Below, in pieces: positions 35,558 to 45,135 of a stretch of DNA of 64,000 bases (position 1 is its first letter; every line of letters starts with the position of its first letter). The DNA lies in the NCBI GenBank assembly GCA_965222485.1, contig CBDCUC010000039.1, positions 124,001-188,000 of the forward strand, read 5' to 3'. The position numbers and the translations under genes are program-made. This DNA comes from CBDCUC01 sp965222485 (GTDB taxonomy: Bacteria > Pseudomonadota > Alphaproteobacteria > Rhizobiales > Hyphomicrobiaceae). The notes below the pieces were generated by a model, which was not told where the DNA came from, did not search any database, and saw only the letters and a program-made list of their open reading frames with translations.

Positions 35558-35719
35558 ATGAACGCATTACTCGGAAAATTTTTCCAAGACGATGGGGCCG
35601 AGGTATCGCTTGAATACGGACTGCTGGGACTAATTCTAGCCGTTGGCATCATTGGAACAATTTCACTCATCGCGCCGGAGCTGAACGCATACTTTTTCGA
35701 TGCAGCCGCCCCACTGTGA
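35558..35719 (+). CDS. Second Flp-like pilin with altered cleavage site
   Basis: This 53-residue prepilin-like protein reads MNALLGKFFQDDGAEVSLEYGLLGLILAVGIIG in its first part. It has the LEY-Gly motif and hydrophobic helix of Flp pilins, but one extra residue sits between the Gly and the Glu-Tyr pair. If Glu is kept at +5, the residue before cleavage is Ala, not Gly. The C-terminus is Phe/Ala/Pro-rich (YFFDAAAPL). The ATG at 35558 has GAGGA 11 bases upstream; in-frame ATGs at 35540 and 35546 are possible. It lies just before cpaA and could be a minor or divergent pilin. Confidence 0.8.
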   Translation: MNALLGKFFQDDGAEVSLEYGLLGLILAVGIIGTISLIAPELNAYFFDAAAPL

Positions 35720-35832
35720 GGTCACATAGCATTGTTGTTACAAGCCGAATTAAGCCCGGCTTAAGCGAAAACGCTTACATTCGCTGAGTAACCCAAGACG
35801 ACAATGATGAATGCCGCGAGGTTGAACGGGCC

Positions 35833-36336
35833 GTGTTTGAGTATGCTGTTTTGATGATTTTCCCTGCGGCCATGCTTTACGGTGCGCTGTGCGACATCGG
35901 TACGATGACCATACCCAATAAGGTATCGCTCGTCTTGATCGGTGCGTTTCTCGTACTGATCCCGCTAGCCGGGATGCCGCTTGACCAGGTAATCAATCAT
36001 TTTTCGGCCGGTGCCCTCTGCCTTCTAATCGGCTTCGGGTTGTTCGCCGCTGGCATCGTTGGCGGCGGAGATGCCAAGCTGATATCGGCCGGAGCACTAT
36101 GGGTCGGTTACGATAGCCTTCTGGTTTACATCATGGTGACATTCCTTGCTGGCGGACTGCTTGCATTGGTAATGCTTTTGATGCGCCGGTCTATTCTGCA
36201 GCACGCCTTGCCTTTACCCGGTTGGATGGGCCACCTCATTGACCGCCAGAAGGGCATGCCTTACGGGGTCGCCATCGCTGTGGGTGCGCTCTACGTCTTT
36301 CCAATGACGCACCTCTATAATTCGATAGTTACATAA
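35833..36336 (+). CDS. cpaA: Prepilin peptidase CpaA/TadV
   Basis: This 167-residue inner-membrane aspartic peptidase of the A24 family cleaves Flp and TadE-type prepilins. The two catalytic aspartates are seen in LCDIGTMTIPN (about residue 22) and GGGDAKL (about 78). About five TM helices are visible. It begins with GTG at 35833. It follows the second pilin and precedes cpaB, the usual order. Confidence 0.93.
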   Translation: MFEYAVLMIFPAAMLYGALCDIGTMTIPNKVSLVLIGAFLVLIPLAGMPLDQVINHFSAGALCLLIGFGLFAAGIVGGGDAKLISAGALWVGYDSLLVYIMVTFLAGGLLALVMLLMRRSILQHALPLPGWMGHLIDRQKGMPYGVAIAVGALYVFPMTHLYNSIVT

Positions 36337-36625
36337 CAAACGAATCAATGAGTCACCGCACCGCGCCTTAGCGCCGTGTTTTGACGACGGTGGAGCATGC
36401 AACCATTTGCGCGCTCGCAGCCGTTGCGCGCGCCAATCCAATAACCTTCTGATTTAATTCAGGTTGTCTCAGGGGGCGCCCGAAAGCCATCGCCACATCT
36501 CGATCGATTGCCGTGTCGTATTAAGGCACGAATTAACCTCGTCTTGACGTTTGTCGCGCACAGTCAACCGCACATATTCGGGAACGTTCGTTTCCCACAA
36601 AGCGGTTCAAGGGGCTTTTCGCGCA

Positions 36626-37429
36626 ATGAAACGAGCACAGTTGATCGGCATCGCAGTTGCTGGTGTCGCCGGGCTTGGCGCCTTCGTCTTGATGAAGGGC
36701 ATGGTTGACAAGAAACCGGTAACAAAGACCACCCGCGTTCATGTGAATGCTACCGAGGTTCTGGTCGCACAAAAAGACATTGGTCTTGGCGAGGTCGTCA
36801 CGCGCGCTCACTATTCCTGGCAGCGCTGGCCGAAGGACGGTGTCCGTCCTGGTATGCTCACTGGACAGCAAAAAGCCAAAGTTCAAAAGCTTCTCGGCTC
36901 GGTCGCACGCGCACCAATCATCGCCGGCGAGCCCATCACCGAACAAAAACTTATCAAACCAGGTCAGGGCGGCGTACTTGCAGCAATCCTGCCGAAGGGA
37001 ATGCGCGCCGTTTCAACCCCGATCCAATCGAAGACGGCGGCTGGCGGACTCATTCTGCCCAACGATCATGTCGATGTCATCTTGATCCGGCGCAAGCGGG
37101 GCCGCGGTGGTGACGAGCATGTCGCGGACACGCTCTTCCGCAATGTCCGCGTTCTCGCCATCGGTCAACAGCTTGAAACAAAGCAGGGCAAGAAGGCAGC
37201 GGACTCCGCCAACAGTACAACAACAGCATCGCTGGAGCTAACACCAAGCCAGGCTGAGATGCTGGCGCTGGCAAACTCGATGGGTGAAATCAGTTTGTCG
37301 CTTCGCTCAATCGCCGACCTCAGGTCGGATCAACAGAATGCGTCCGGTGGTGATCCATTCAGGGACCGCAGTAGTGCCATCCGAGTAATGCGTTACGGAA
37401 CTAGAACTCGTGCGTACGGCGTAAATTGA
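36626..37429 (+). CDS. cpaB: Pilus assembly protein CpaB/RcpC
   Basis: This 267-residue protein has an N-terminal TM anchor (about 5-25) and a periplasmic SAF domain (about 42-105, VLVAQKDIGLGEVVTRAHYSW). The RcpC-type domain follows (GMRAVSTPIQ ... NDHVDVILIRR). CpaB helps build the periplasmic/outer-membrane part of the Tad machine. The ATG at 36626 follows AAGGGG. It is the first of an uninterrupted run cpaB-C-D-E-F-tadB-tadC. The preceding 289 bases may carry a promoter. Confidence 0.93.
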   Translation: MKRAQLIGIAVAGVAGLGAFVLMKGMVDKKPVTKTTRVHVNATEVLVAQKDIGLGEVVTRAHYSWQRWPKDGVRPGMLTGQQKAKVQKLLGSVARAPIIAGEPITEQKLIKPGQGGVLAAILPKGMRAVSTPIQSKTAAGGLILPNDHVDVILIRRKRGRGGDEHVADTLFRNVRVLAIGQQLETKQGKKAADSANSTTTASLELTPSQAEMLALANSMGEISLSLRSIADLRSDQQNASGGDPFRDRSSAIRVMRYGTRTRAYGVN

Positions 37430-37471
37430 CGTCCAACCTACGTCGGTAGCTCGTGAAAAGGCATCAAACAA

Positions 37472-39094
37472 ATGCGACATTACTCGAACAAAAAATGGGG
37501 CTGGTTTATCACTGTAGTGGCAGCGGTTTCCGCTGTAGCCCTGACCGTTAGCGAACAAGATGGGGCTAAGGCAAACGGCCGTTACAAGTCAGCCTACTCC
37601 GTAGACACAGTACGTGCCGGAAGCGCTCATCAATCACTCATCCGCATTCGCGACGAGGCTGTTACGCCTGTACGCCGCAATGTCTATGTAGGCCTTGGCA
37701 AATCCGTACTTGTCGAATTCCCGCGCGATATTCGAGACGTACTGGTATCCAACCCTCAGGCCGTCGATGCCGTGGTGCTTAGTTCCAACCGTGTCTTCCT
37801 TCTGGCACGCAGAATAGGCGAATCCAACGCGTTCTTCTTCGACACAAACGGGGAGCAGTTTGCCACCCTGGAGCTGTTCGTCGAACGCGAAACAGCCGGG
37901 CTTGAATCGACACTCAACCGTCTCATTCCAGGTTCCAGCATCAAGGTCGAGATGCTCAACCAGACCGTCGTGCTGACCGGTAGTGTTAAGACACCTGCCG
38001 ACTCCAAGCGCGCAAGCGCGATAGCCAAGCAGTTCGCCTCCGTCGAATACGAAACGAAAACGACGCAGGAAAATGAAGGCACGGCCGTCAAGAAGTTCGA
38101 AAAGGAAGAAGGTCAAACTGTCATCAACATGCTCCAGGTCGAGGCCGAAGAGCAGGTTATGCTGAAGGTTGTGGTTGCCGAGGTCCAGCGCACGCTGCTG
38201 AAGCAGTTTGGCGTCAATCTCGGGGCTGCCATCAATTCCGGCAACTTTGTCACTGGAATTCTGACAGAAAATGCATTGCCTTTGACCGCAGCTGCTGGTT
38301 TGGGCGGACTGCCGACAGCGGGCTTTATTAACGGTGCGCTGAATATCTTTAACACCGGCCCGATTTCTAATGGCAACGCGGCATTCGGAAACTCCGGTAT
38401 CGATACGACATGGTCGACTGGCAACCAGACAGTCAATGGAGCATTGCGCGCGCTAGAGCGTGACGGATTGATCAAGACTCTGGCGGAGCCGAATCTCACG
38501 GCCATCTCAGGTGAGTCTGCAAAGTTTCTGGCCGGCGGCGAGTTCCCAATACCCCTCGTTGACAGTCAAGGACAGACCAGCGTCGAGTTCAAGCAGTTCG
38601 GTGTCGGCGTAGCCTTCACACCTATGGTGCTGTCCGAAGGCCGCATCAGCCTGAAGATTGAAACAGAAGTCAGCGAGCTGACCAACCAAGGCGCGGTGGA
38701 ACTCAACAACCTGCAGATTCCTGCACTGCGCAAGCGCGTCGCCAACTCAACTGTTGAGTTACCGTCAGGCGGTTCTCTGGCGTTGGCCGGCCTTCTGTCG
38801 GAAGACACCCGCCAGAACATCGACGGCTTCCCTGGACTGAAGGACGTCCCGATCCTCGGCACGCTCTTCCGCAGCCGTGACTTCGTCAAAAACGAGACCG
38901 AACTGGTCGTGATCGTTACGCCCTACCTGGTCAAACCCACCTCCAAGAAGAACTTGGTCCATTCCGCCCATGGTCTCGCTGACGCGACTGACATGAAGGC
39001 CAACTTCCTTGGTCACATCAATCGCATCTACGGCCGCGAAACCGTCGTGCCGGACGGTGGTCTCAAGGGTGATTACGGCTTCATCGTCGATTAG
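37472..39094 (+). CDS. cpaC: Tad secretin CpaC/RcpA
   Basis: This 540-residue outer-membrane secretin of the Tad pilus begins with a signal peptide (about 1-34). The pilus-assembly N-terminal domain (about 67-140) includes SVLVEFPRDIRDVLVSNP. A BON-like segment (about 150-200) follows, then the secretin domain (about 215-480) with the conserved VELPSGGSLALAGLL and LGTLFRS blocks near its end. The pore allows the pilus to exit. The start is 42 bases after cpaB. Confidence 0.95.
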   Translation: MRHYSNKKWGWFITVVAAVSAVALTVSEQDGAKANGRYKSAYSVDTVRAGSAHQSLIRIRDEAVTPVRRNVYVGLGKSVLVEFPRDIRDVLVSNPQAVDAVVLSSNRVFLLARRIGESNAFFFDTNGEQFATLELFVERETAGLESTLNRLIPGSSIKVEMLNQTVVLTGSVKTPADSKRASAIAKQFASVEYETKTTQENEGTAVKKFEKEEGQTVINMLQVEAEEQVMLKVVVAEVQRTLLKQFGVNLGAAINSGNFVTGILTENALPLTAAAGLGGLPTAGFINGALNIFNTGPISNGNAAFGNSGIDTTWSTGNQTVNGALRALERDGLIKTLAEPNLTAISGESAKFLAGGEFPIPLVDSQGQTSVEFKQFGVGVAFTPMVLSEGRISLKIETEVSELTNQGAVELNNLQIPALRKRVANSTVELPSGGSLALAGLLSEDTRQNIDGFPGLKDVPILGTLFRSRDFVKNETELVVIVTPYLVKPTSKKNLVHSAHGLADATDMKANFLGHINRIYGRETVVPDGGLKGDYGFIVD

Positions 39095-39116
39095 CAGCAC
39101 GCGCAGGAGAGGAACT

Positions 39117-39845
39117 ATGACGTTTCCTAGTAAGAAACATATTCACGGTGCGAAGCTCGTGCTTGCAACTTCGATGTGTGCATTGGCAATTGCCGGATGC
39201 AAGCACATTGATCCAGGAACGCGTGTCGCCGGCTGGACGCTAATTGATCCACAGCAGCGCCATCCAATCCTGGTTTCGCAAGAGCCCACAACACTCAACG
39301 TTCACATCGCACGAGGCTCTTCCGGCCTTACGCCACGTCAACGTTCCGAGTTGCTGAGTTTCGCCGGCCACTATGCATCTGCTGGCAGAGCCAACAGCCG
39401 CCTCATTATATCCGTACCGAGTGGTTCGCCAAACGAAGTGGCTGCGATGAATGCCGTGCAGCAAATGCGTTCATTGTTGACACGGGAAGGCTACACGGAA
39501 AGCGACATGGTTGTTGACGCATACCACAGCGACAACGACCCTCAGCCGCCGATCCGCGTTTCGTATCTTCAGTATGTGGCACAGGCGCCTGAATGCGGGA
39601 ATTGGTCGCAAAACTTGGCGTATTCTCCAAAGAACCTGCCACACCCGAACATGGGTTGTGCGACGCAGGCCAATTTGGCGGCAATGGTTGCAAATCCGGC
39701 AGACCTGCTTGGTCCGCGCGCAACGACCGGCCGTGATGCGGCACGCCGTGACCATGTCTTCGATAAATATCGAGAAGGCGAACTAACCAATGCGAAGCGT
39801 CCAACCGACCGGCGCGACAAACTTGGCGATGTCACCAAAGATTAA
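39117..39845 (+). CDS. cpaD: Tad pilus lipoprotein CpaD
   Basis: This 242-residue lipoprotein has a lipobox LAIAGC at residues about 23-28, so Cys28 would be lipidated. The CpaD domain contains YVAQAPECGNWSQNL and later NMGCATQANLAAMVANPADLL, the typical conserved Cys and Asn blocks. CpaD supports secretin assembly or stability. The ATG follows AGGAGAGG. A longer in-frame start inside cpaC (39009) is rejected. Confidence 0.93.
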   Translation: MTFPSKKHIHGAKLVLATSMCALAIAGCKHIDPGTRVAGWTLIDPQQRHPILVSQEPTTLNVHIARGSSGLTPRQRSELLSFAGHYASAGRANSRLIISVPSGSPNEVAAMNAVQQMRSLLTREGYTESDMVVDAYHSDNDPQPPIRVSYLQYVAQAPECGNWSQNLAYSPKNLPHPNMGCATQANLAAMVANPADLLGPRATTGRDAARRDHVFDKYREGELTNAKRPTDRRDKLGDVTKD

Positions 39846-39859
39846 GGGTAGCTAAGACG

Positions 39860-41185
39860 ATGACCAATCACGCAACAACGCCAATTCAGCATCAAGACGA
39901 GAGCACGGCTGTCGCACTGGTCGATGGTTCACCAGGTGCAGCAATGCCGGTAGCTGGCGCGGAGACGCAGGTTGCCAACGCTCGGCCGATTCCCCGGATT
40001 TCGATCCAGGCCTTTTGTGAGCAGCCGGACCTTGCCGAGGTCGTACAGGTGGCGGCAGAAGACCGGCGTTTGATGAAAACGCACGTTGCCGTACACATGG
40101 GCGGCATTGCTGCTGGCGTCAGTCACTACCAGGAGAATCCAACTCCGAACCTCATCATTATTGAGTCGAGCAGACCGCGCGACGAGATGTTGTTTGATTT
40201 GGATCGGCTGGCCGAATGTTGCGATGCGGGCACAAAGGTTGTCGTTATTGGGCATGTCAACGACGTGATCCTGTACCGGGAGCTGTTAAAACGCGGCGTC
40301 AGCGAATATCTGGTTGCGCCGGTTGAGCCGCTTCAGTTGATGGAAAGCATCTCCAATCTCTACAACGACCCAGAGTCCGAACCTGTCGGACACGTCTATG
40401 CATTTGTCGGCGCAAAGGGCGGCGTAGGGTCATCGACCGTCTGCCATAACGCATCCTGGATGCTGTCAGAGGTGTTGGCCTCCGATGTCATTGTCACCGA
40501 CTTTGACCTTGCGTTCGGCACGACAGGGCTCGACTTTAATCAAGACCCCGTGCAGGGCATCGCCGATGCGCTTACAAGTCCTGAGCGGTTGGATGAAATG
40601 CTGCTCGATCGCTTGCTGACCAAATGTTCCAAGCACCTGTCGATCTTTGCTGCGCCAGCCTCCTTGGATCGCGAATACGAGCTCACTGGTGCAAGTTGTC
40701 AGAAGATTATCGATGTCGTGCGCGAAACCGTACCCTTCGTCACGCTGGATATGCCCAACACCTGGGACGCATGGACGAAGGACCTACTGCTGCAGGCCGA
40801 TGAGGTCGTAATTACAGCAGCACCTGATTTGGCCAACCTGCGCAATGCCAAGAATATCTGTGACCTGCTGAAACAGTCCCGCAGGAACGATGCGCCGCCG
40901 CGCCTCGTCTTAAACACGGTGCAGATGCCGAAACGGCCCGAGATCTCAGTCGCAGAGTTCGAACAGGCTCTCGGCATGGAAGCACTGGCGGTCATTGACT
41001 TTGACAGTGAGACCTTCGGTCAGGCTGCCAACAATGGTCAGATGATTGCAGAACTGAATGCAAATGCGAAATCCGTGGCTGCATTCCGCGACATTGCCTA
41101 CACGCTATCACACCGCAAGGAAGCCAAGGTCGAAAAGAAGTCCGCGTTGGCTCCGTTGTTGGAAAAATTGAAACTGGCACGCTAG
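39860..41185 (+). CDS. cpaE: Pilus assembly ATPase CpaE
   Basis: This 441-residue protein has an N-terminal receiver-like domain (about 45-165), with degenerate acidic residues, and a C-terminal MinD/ParA-like ATPase (about 175-420). The ATPase has deviant Walker A FVGAKGGVGSSTV and VTDFDLAFGTTGLDF. CpaE localises the Tad machine, often to a cell pole. It starts 14 bases after cpaD. Confidence 0.93.
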   Translation: MTNHATTPIQHQDESTAVALVDGSPGAAMPVAGAETQVANARPIPRISIQAFCEQPDLAEVVQVAAEDRRLMKTHVAVHMGGIAAGVSHYQENPTPNLIIIESSRPRDEMLFDLDRLAECCDAGTKVVVIGHVNDVILYRELLKRGVSEYLVAPVEPLQLMESISNLYNDPESEPVGHVYAFVGAKGGVGSSTVCHNASWMLSEVLASDVIVTDFDLAFGTTGLDFNQDPVQGIADALTSPERLDEMLLDRLLTKCSKHLSIFAAPASLDREYELTGASCQKIIDVVRETVPFVTLDMPNTWDAWTKDLLLQADEVVITAAPDLANLRNAKNICDLLKQSRRNDAPPRLVLNTVQMPKRPEISVAEFEQALGMEALAVIDFDSETFGQAANNGQMIAELNANAKSVAAFRDIAYTLSHRKEAKVEKKSALAPLLEKLKLAR

Positions 41186-41200
41186 GGGAGCGACTATCCC

Positions 41201-42718
41201 ATGTTCGGAAAGCGCAGTGGTGGTGCAGGCGCGCCGCGTGAAGCAGCGACACAAAGACAAGCCGCTCCAGCTCCGGCACCCGTTGCCGCGCAGCCGGCGC
41301 CGGCCGCTCCACCGATGGAGCAAAAACCCGCAGCCCAACCCGCACCTGCTGTACAGCCGGTTATCGAAGAGCAGGCAGCTGCGCAAATGGAGTCACAGAA
41401 CCGGTCGGAAGAGTACTATGACGTCAAGACGACCGTCTTCAATGCGCTGATCGATACGATCGATCTAACGCAGCTTTCTAAGCTTGATCCGGAATCGGCG
41501 CGCGAAGAAATTCGCGATATCGTCAGTGAGATCATTCAGCTTAAGAACGTCGTCATGTCGATTGCCGAGCAGGAAGAACTGCTCGAAGACATTTGTAACG
41601 ACGTTCTCGGCTATGGACCGCTTGAGCCGCTCTTGGCACGAGACGACATCGCCGACGTCATGGTCAATGGCGCTGCCACGACCTTTATCGAAGTTGGCGG
41701 TAAAGTACAGAAAACCAGCGTGCGCTTCGCCGACAATACGCAGCTGATGAACATCTGCCAGCGCATTGTTAGCCAGGTTGGACGCCGCGTCGATGAATCA
41801 AGCCCCATATGCGACGCGCGTCTCCCCGACGGCAGCCGCGTCAACGTTATCGCACCGCCGCTGGCAATCGACGGCGCAGCACTGACTATTCGTAAGTTTA
41901 AGAAAGACAGGCTGAAGCTCCAGCAGCTGGTCGAGTTCGGATCGATTACGCCGGATGCCAAGACGATCCTGGAAATCATCGGCCGGGTTCGCTGCAATGT
42001 TCTGATTTCCGGTGGTACTGGCTCAGGTAAGACCACTCTGCTGAACTGCTTGACCGGCTCCATCGACGAAGATGAGCGCATCATCACCTGTGAGGACTCA
42101 GCTGAGCTTCAGCTTCAGCAGCCCCACGTTGTCCGTCTCGAAACGCGCCCGCCCAACTTGGAAGGCGAAGGCGAAATTACGATGCGCGACCTCGTCAAGA
42201 ACTGTCTGCGTATGCGTCCAGAACGTATCATCGTCGGCGAGGTCCGCGGACCAGAGGCGTTCGACCTTTTGCAGGCGATGAATACCGGCCACGACGGCTC
42301 CATGGGAACGCTCCACTCAAACAGCCCGCGTGAAGCGATCAGCCGTCTTGAGTCCATGATCATGATGGGTGGATTTGCTCTGCCCGTTAAGACCATCCGT
42401 GAAATGATCACCGGCTCGATTGACGTCATCGTTCAGGCCTCGCGCCTGCGCGATGGTTCCAGAAAGATCACGCACATCACCGAAGTGCTGGGGATGGAAG
42501 GCGACGTTGTAACGCTACAGAACCTCTTTGTGTATGAGATCACCGGCGAAGACGCGAACGGAAAAATCATCGGTCGGCATCGCTCAACCGGTATCGCGCG
42601 CCCGCGCTTCTGGGAACGCGCCGAATACTACAAAGAGGAAGAGCGGCTTGGAATCGCGTTGACCAACTCCGAAGTTCAAGACGAACTCGGCAACGTTGTG
42701 GGTGATAACAATGTTTAG
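41201..42718 (+). CDS. cpaF: Tad secretion ATPase CpaF/TadA
   Basis: This 505-residue cytoplasmic motor ATPase powers pilus extension and retraction. An unusual N-terminal Ala/Pro/Gln-rich linker (residues about 15-60) precedes the conserved part. Walker A is SGGTGSGKTTLLN (about 268-280). The Asp box, Walker B (RIIVGEVRGPEA, about 345) and His box (GHDGSMGTLHSNS) are intact. Its stop overlaps the start of tadB by eight bases. Confidence 0.95.
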   Translation: MFGKRSGGAGAPREAATQRQAAPAPAPVAAQPAPAAPPMEQKPAAQPAPAVQPVIEEQAAAQMESQNRSEEYYDVKTTVFNALIDTIDLTQLSKLDPESAREEIRDIVSEIIQLKNVVMSIAEQEELLEDICNDVLGYGPLEPLLARDDIADVMVNGAATTFIEVGGKVQKTSVRFADNTQLMNICQRIVSQVGRRVDESSPICDARLPDGSRVNVIAPPLAIDGAALTIRKFKKDRLKLQQLVEFGSITPDAKTILEIIGRVRCNVLISGGTGSGKTTLLNCLTGSIDEDERIITCEDSAELQLQQPHVVRLETRPPNLEGEGEITMRDLVKNCLRMRPERIIVGEVRGPEAFDLLQAMNTGHDGSMGTLHSNSPREAISRLESMIMMGGFALPVKTIREMITGSIDVIVQASRLRDGSRKITHITEVLGMEGDVVTLQNLFVYEITGEDANGKIIGRHRSTGIARPRFWERAEYYKEEERLGIALTNSEVQDELGNVVGDNNV

Positions 42719-43715
42719 TCCTGAACTTGCCGGGACGCTGTTCCCTCTCATTGCCGCGGTCTCCATTGCTGCGGTCGCTTTTGCAATACTCTATCCAATG
42801 TTTTCCGGAGATCGGCAGGGCCAGCAGCGCATGGCCTCGGTCACCGAAAGCCGCGCCAGCAAGCTCGCGGTTAGGAGTGCTGCTGAAAGTGCTGCCAACC
42901 GGCGCAAGCAGGTCTCCGAAAAGCTCAAGGATATCGACGATCGTCAACAGGAAAACAAAAAAGTCAGCCTGCGTGTCCGACTTCAGCAAGCAGGCCTGAC
43001 AATCACGACGCAGACCTTCTGGATTACGAGCGCAGGTGTTGGCGCCGCCCTAGGGCTTTTGGTCTTCATATCCCTGGAGACCGGCATGCTGTCCCTAGTC
43101 AGCACGCTAGTGGCCGTCTTTGTTGGCATGTTTGGCATCCCACGCTGGTTTCTCAACAGACTTATCAGGCGGCGTCAGGCAAAGTTCTTGAAAGAAATGG
43201 CCAACGCAATGGACGTCGTTGTCCGCGGCGTAAAATCCGGCCTTCCGCTCAACGAGTGCTTGCAGATTATCGCGCGCGAGTCTCCGGACCCGATCTCTAC
43301 CGAATTCACGGAAGTCGTGGAGCAGCAGCGTGTCGGCGTGCCGCTTCAAGAGGCATTGGAGAGACTTGGTCAGCGCATGCCGCTGCCCGAAGTTCGCTTT
43401 CTCAGCATTGTTATCGGAATTCAACAGTCATCGGGCGGTAACTTGTCCGAAGCGCTCGGCAATCTTTCCGACGTGTTGAGAGACCGAACCCGTATGAAAA
43501 TGAAGGTCAAGGCGCTGTCGGCTGAAGCAACTGCTTCTGCTGCCGTTCTCGCCTCCCTGCCGCCCGGCGTCGGCTTCATGCTCTACCTGACATCACCCAA
43601 CTATCTCGCACCGTTGATAACGACGACGGTTGGCCACTTCACGATTCTTGCCGGCGCGTTCTGGATGATGTGCGGCTGCTTGATCATGCGCAAGATGATC
43701 AACTTCAAATTCTAG
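42711..43715 (+). CDS. tadB: Tad inner-membrane platform protein TadB
   Basis: This is a 334-residue T2SSF-domain protein with TM segments at about 8-28, 98-118, 120-138, 275-295 and 305-325. The cytoplasmic GspF-like domain (about 155-275) includes MDVVVRGVKSGLPLNECL and VIGIQQSSGGNLSEAL. With TadC it forms the inner-membrane platform contacted by CpaF. The ATG at 42711 overlaps the cpaF stop, giving translational coupling. Confidence 0.93.
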   Translation: MFSPELAGTLFPLIAAVSIAAVAFAILYPMFSGDRQGQQRMASVTESRASKLAVRSAAESAANRRKQVSEKLKDIDDRQQENKKVSLRVRLQQAGLTITTQTFWITSAGVGAALGLLVFISLETGMLSLVSTLVAVFVGMFGIPRWFLNRLIRRRQAKFLKEMANAMDVVVRGVKSGLPLNECLQIIARESPDPISTEFTEVVEQQRVGVPLQEALERLGQRMPLPEVRFLSIVIGIQQSSGGNLSEALGNLSDVLRDRTRMKMKVKALSAEATASAAVLASLPPGVGFMLYLTSPNYLAPLITTTVGHFTILAGAFWMMCGCLIMRKMINFKF

Positions 43716-43802
43716 GCGACTAAGACACAACAATACCGGAGCTGTTTTGTCCGGTCACCGCCTCCCACAAGCTAGGACAAGTTATAGCCCGAGGATACCA
43801 GG

Positions 43803-44795
43803 ATGCTCGAACTAGTTGACACCATCATGAGACCGCAGTTCCTGGTGACGGTTCTGGCGGCGATCTCGGCATTTGCAACAGTATTGACACTGGCGATGCC
43901 CATTCTTTCACGCGATCGCATGTCGCAGCGCATGAAAGTGATGGCCGTCGAACGTGAACAGATGCGCGCTGCCCGAATGGCCGCCCTTGCCAGCAAGGAC
44001 CGTGAGGGCAAGGCTCTGCGTCAGACACCTAAGGGCTACATGCAGCAGATCGTCGATCAGCTGGATCTGCGTTCTCATTTCGACAACGACGATGTACGAG
44101 CAAAACTCAAGCAGGCGGGCTTGCGCGGACAGGCGCCGCTCGTCGCCTACATGTTCTTCCGTGCAGCAATGCCGCCGCTGTTGTGCCTGGCCTCGTTGTT
44201 CTACTTGTTCGTCATGGGCAAGACCGATTACCCTCCGTTTATGAAGGTCGTGATCTCACTTGGAGTCGGCTTCGTCGGTTATTATCTGCCAAACCTGTTC
44301 GTCGAGAACCTGGCGCAAAAGCGCCAAAAATCGATCGCGATGGCCTTTCCAGATTCACTCGACATGCTTTTGATCTGCGTGCAGTCCGGCATGTCCATTG
44401 AAGCAGCCTTTGGCAAGGTGGCGAAAGAGGTTGCTACAACCTCTATTGAACTCGCGGAAGAAATGTCGCTGACCACGGCGGAAATGGCCTATCTACCCGA
44501 ACGCCGCCAGGCCTTTGAAAACCTAGGCAAGCGCACCGGCATTCCTGGGGTGAAGGCCGTGGCAACCTCGCTCATTCAGGCTGAAAGATATGGTTCGCCG
44601 GTCAGTCAGGCCTTGCGCGTCATGGCTAAGGAAAACCGTGAAATCCGCTTGTCGGAAGCTGAGAAGAAGGCTGCCGCCTTGCCGCCGAAGCTGACAGTGC
44701 CGATGATCGTGTTCTTCCTGCCTGTGTTGTTCTTGATCGTGCTTGGTCCGGCCGCAATCTCGCTCTGGGGCCCCGGCGGCCGCTGGGCGGGGTAA
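43803..44795 (+). CDS. tadC: Tad inner-membrane platform protein TadC
   Basis: This 330-residue paralogue of TadB has TM helices at about 13-33, 118-138, 142-162 and 300-322. The GspF-like domain has FPDSLDMLLICVQSGMSIEAAF and TSLIQAERYGSPVSQAL. It follows tadB by 87 bases. In many alphaproteobacteria tadD is next; here tadD is on the opposite strand and 3.8 kb away, with the repeat-flanked module in between. Confidence 0.93.
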   Translation: MLELVDTIMRPQFLVTVLAAISAFATVLTLAMPILSRDRMSQRMKVMAVEREQMRAARMAALASKDREGKALRQTPKGYMQQIVDQLDLRSHFDNDDVRAKLKQAGLRGQAPLVAYMFFRAAMPPLLCLASLFYLFVMGKTDYPPFMKVVISLGVGFVGYYLPNLFVENLAQKRQKSIAMAFPDSLDMLLICVQSGMSIEAAFGKVAKEVATTSIELAEEMSLTTAEMAYLPERRQAFENLGKRTGIPGVKAVATSLIQAERYGSPVSQALRVMAKENREIRLSEAEKKAAALPPKLTVPMIVFFLPVLFLIVLGPAAISLWGPGGRWAG

Positions 44796-44829
44796 GCGCA
44801 CCAGCTCATTATGGGCAGCGACACTCGTA

Positions 44830-44995
44830 AAGTTATCTGTCTCACGCGGCTACTCCGCGCCTAAACGGCGCAGGCCGCTCCGACAGGGCGCGGCAACGCC
44901 ACGGGTCGCCTTGCTCCCCGTGGTGCCAGCCAGCCTGCTCAACCCAAACTAGGACACCTCCCGCCGCTGCGGTAGGCGTAGCCGTCGCAGTCGGC
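44830..44995 (-). repeat. Structured interspersed repeat, copy B
   Basis: Read on the minus strand, this block aligns with copy A at 48346-48510 over about 165 bases. Shared cores include gcggcgggaggt/gacggcgggaggt, gggagcaaggcgaccc and the end cgcgtgagaca. Hairpins are conserved with changed bases. One has arms 44889-44894 and 44898-44903 around the same three-base loop (gtt in sense). A two-tier hairpin has outer arms 44846-44850/44874-44878 and inner arms 44857-44861/44867-44871. Pairing is kept by compensatory substitution relative to copy A. Confidence 0.75.
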
Positions 44996-45035
44996 TTCAA
45001 TCAGAGGAGAGAGTGTAACGCGCGCTCAAGTTCTC

Positions 45036-45076
45036 GTGGCGAGGCTTTCGCGAAATAACCCCGCGTGCCTCGCCAC
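45036..45076. repeat. Ten-bp stem hairpin downstream of DoxX-like gene
   Basis: gtggcgaggc (45036-45045) is the exact complement of gcctcgccac (45067-45076) with a 21-base loop. It follows the DoxX-like stop by 60 bases on that gene's strand. There is no T-run; it could still be a transcript-end stabiliser. Confidence 0.6.
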
Positions 45077-45135
45077 ATGATTCTAATTCGTGCTTCAATG
45101 TCGTTCATAGCTTGCCTTGGAAACCTGCATCCCGA

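Larger units (their letters stand above)
44796..45135. other. Intergenic region with structured repeat copy B and a long hairpin
   Basis: These 340 bases between tadC and the DoxX-like gene contain no gene. They hold one copy of the inverted structured repeat (44830-44995) and the hairpin at 45036-45076, described separately. Confidence 0.7.
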
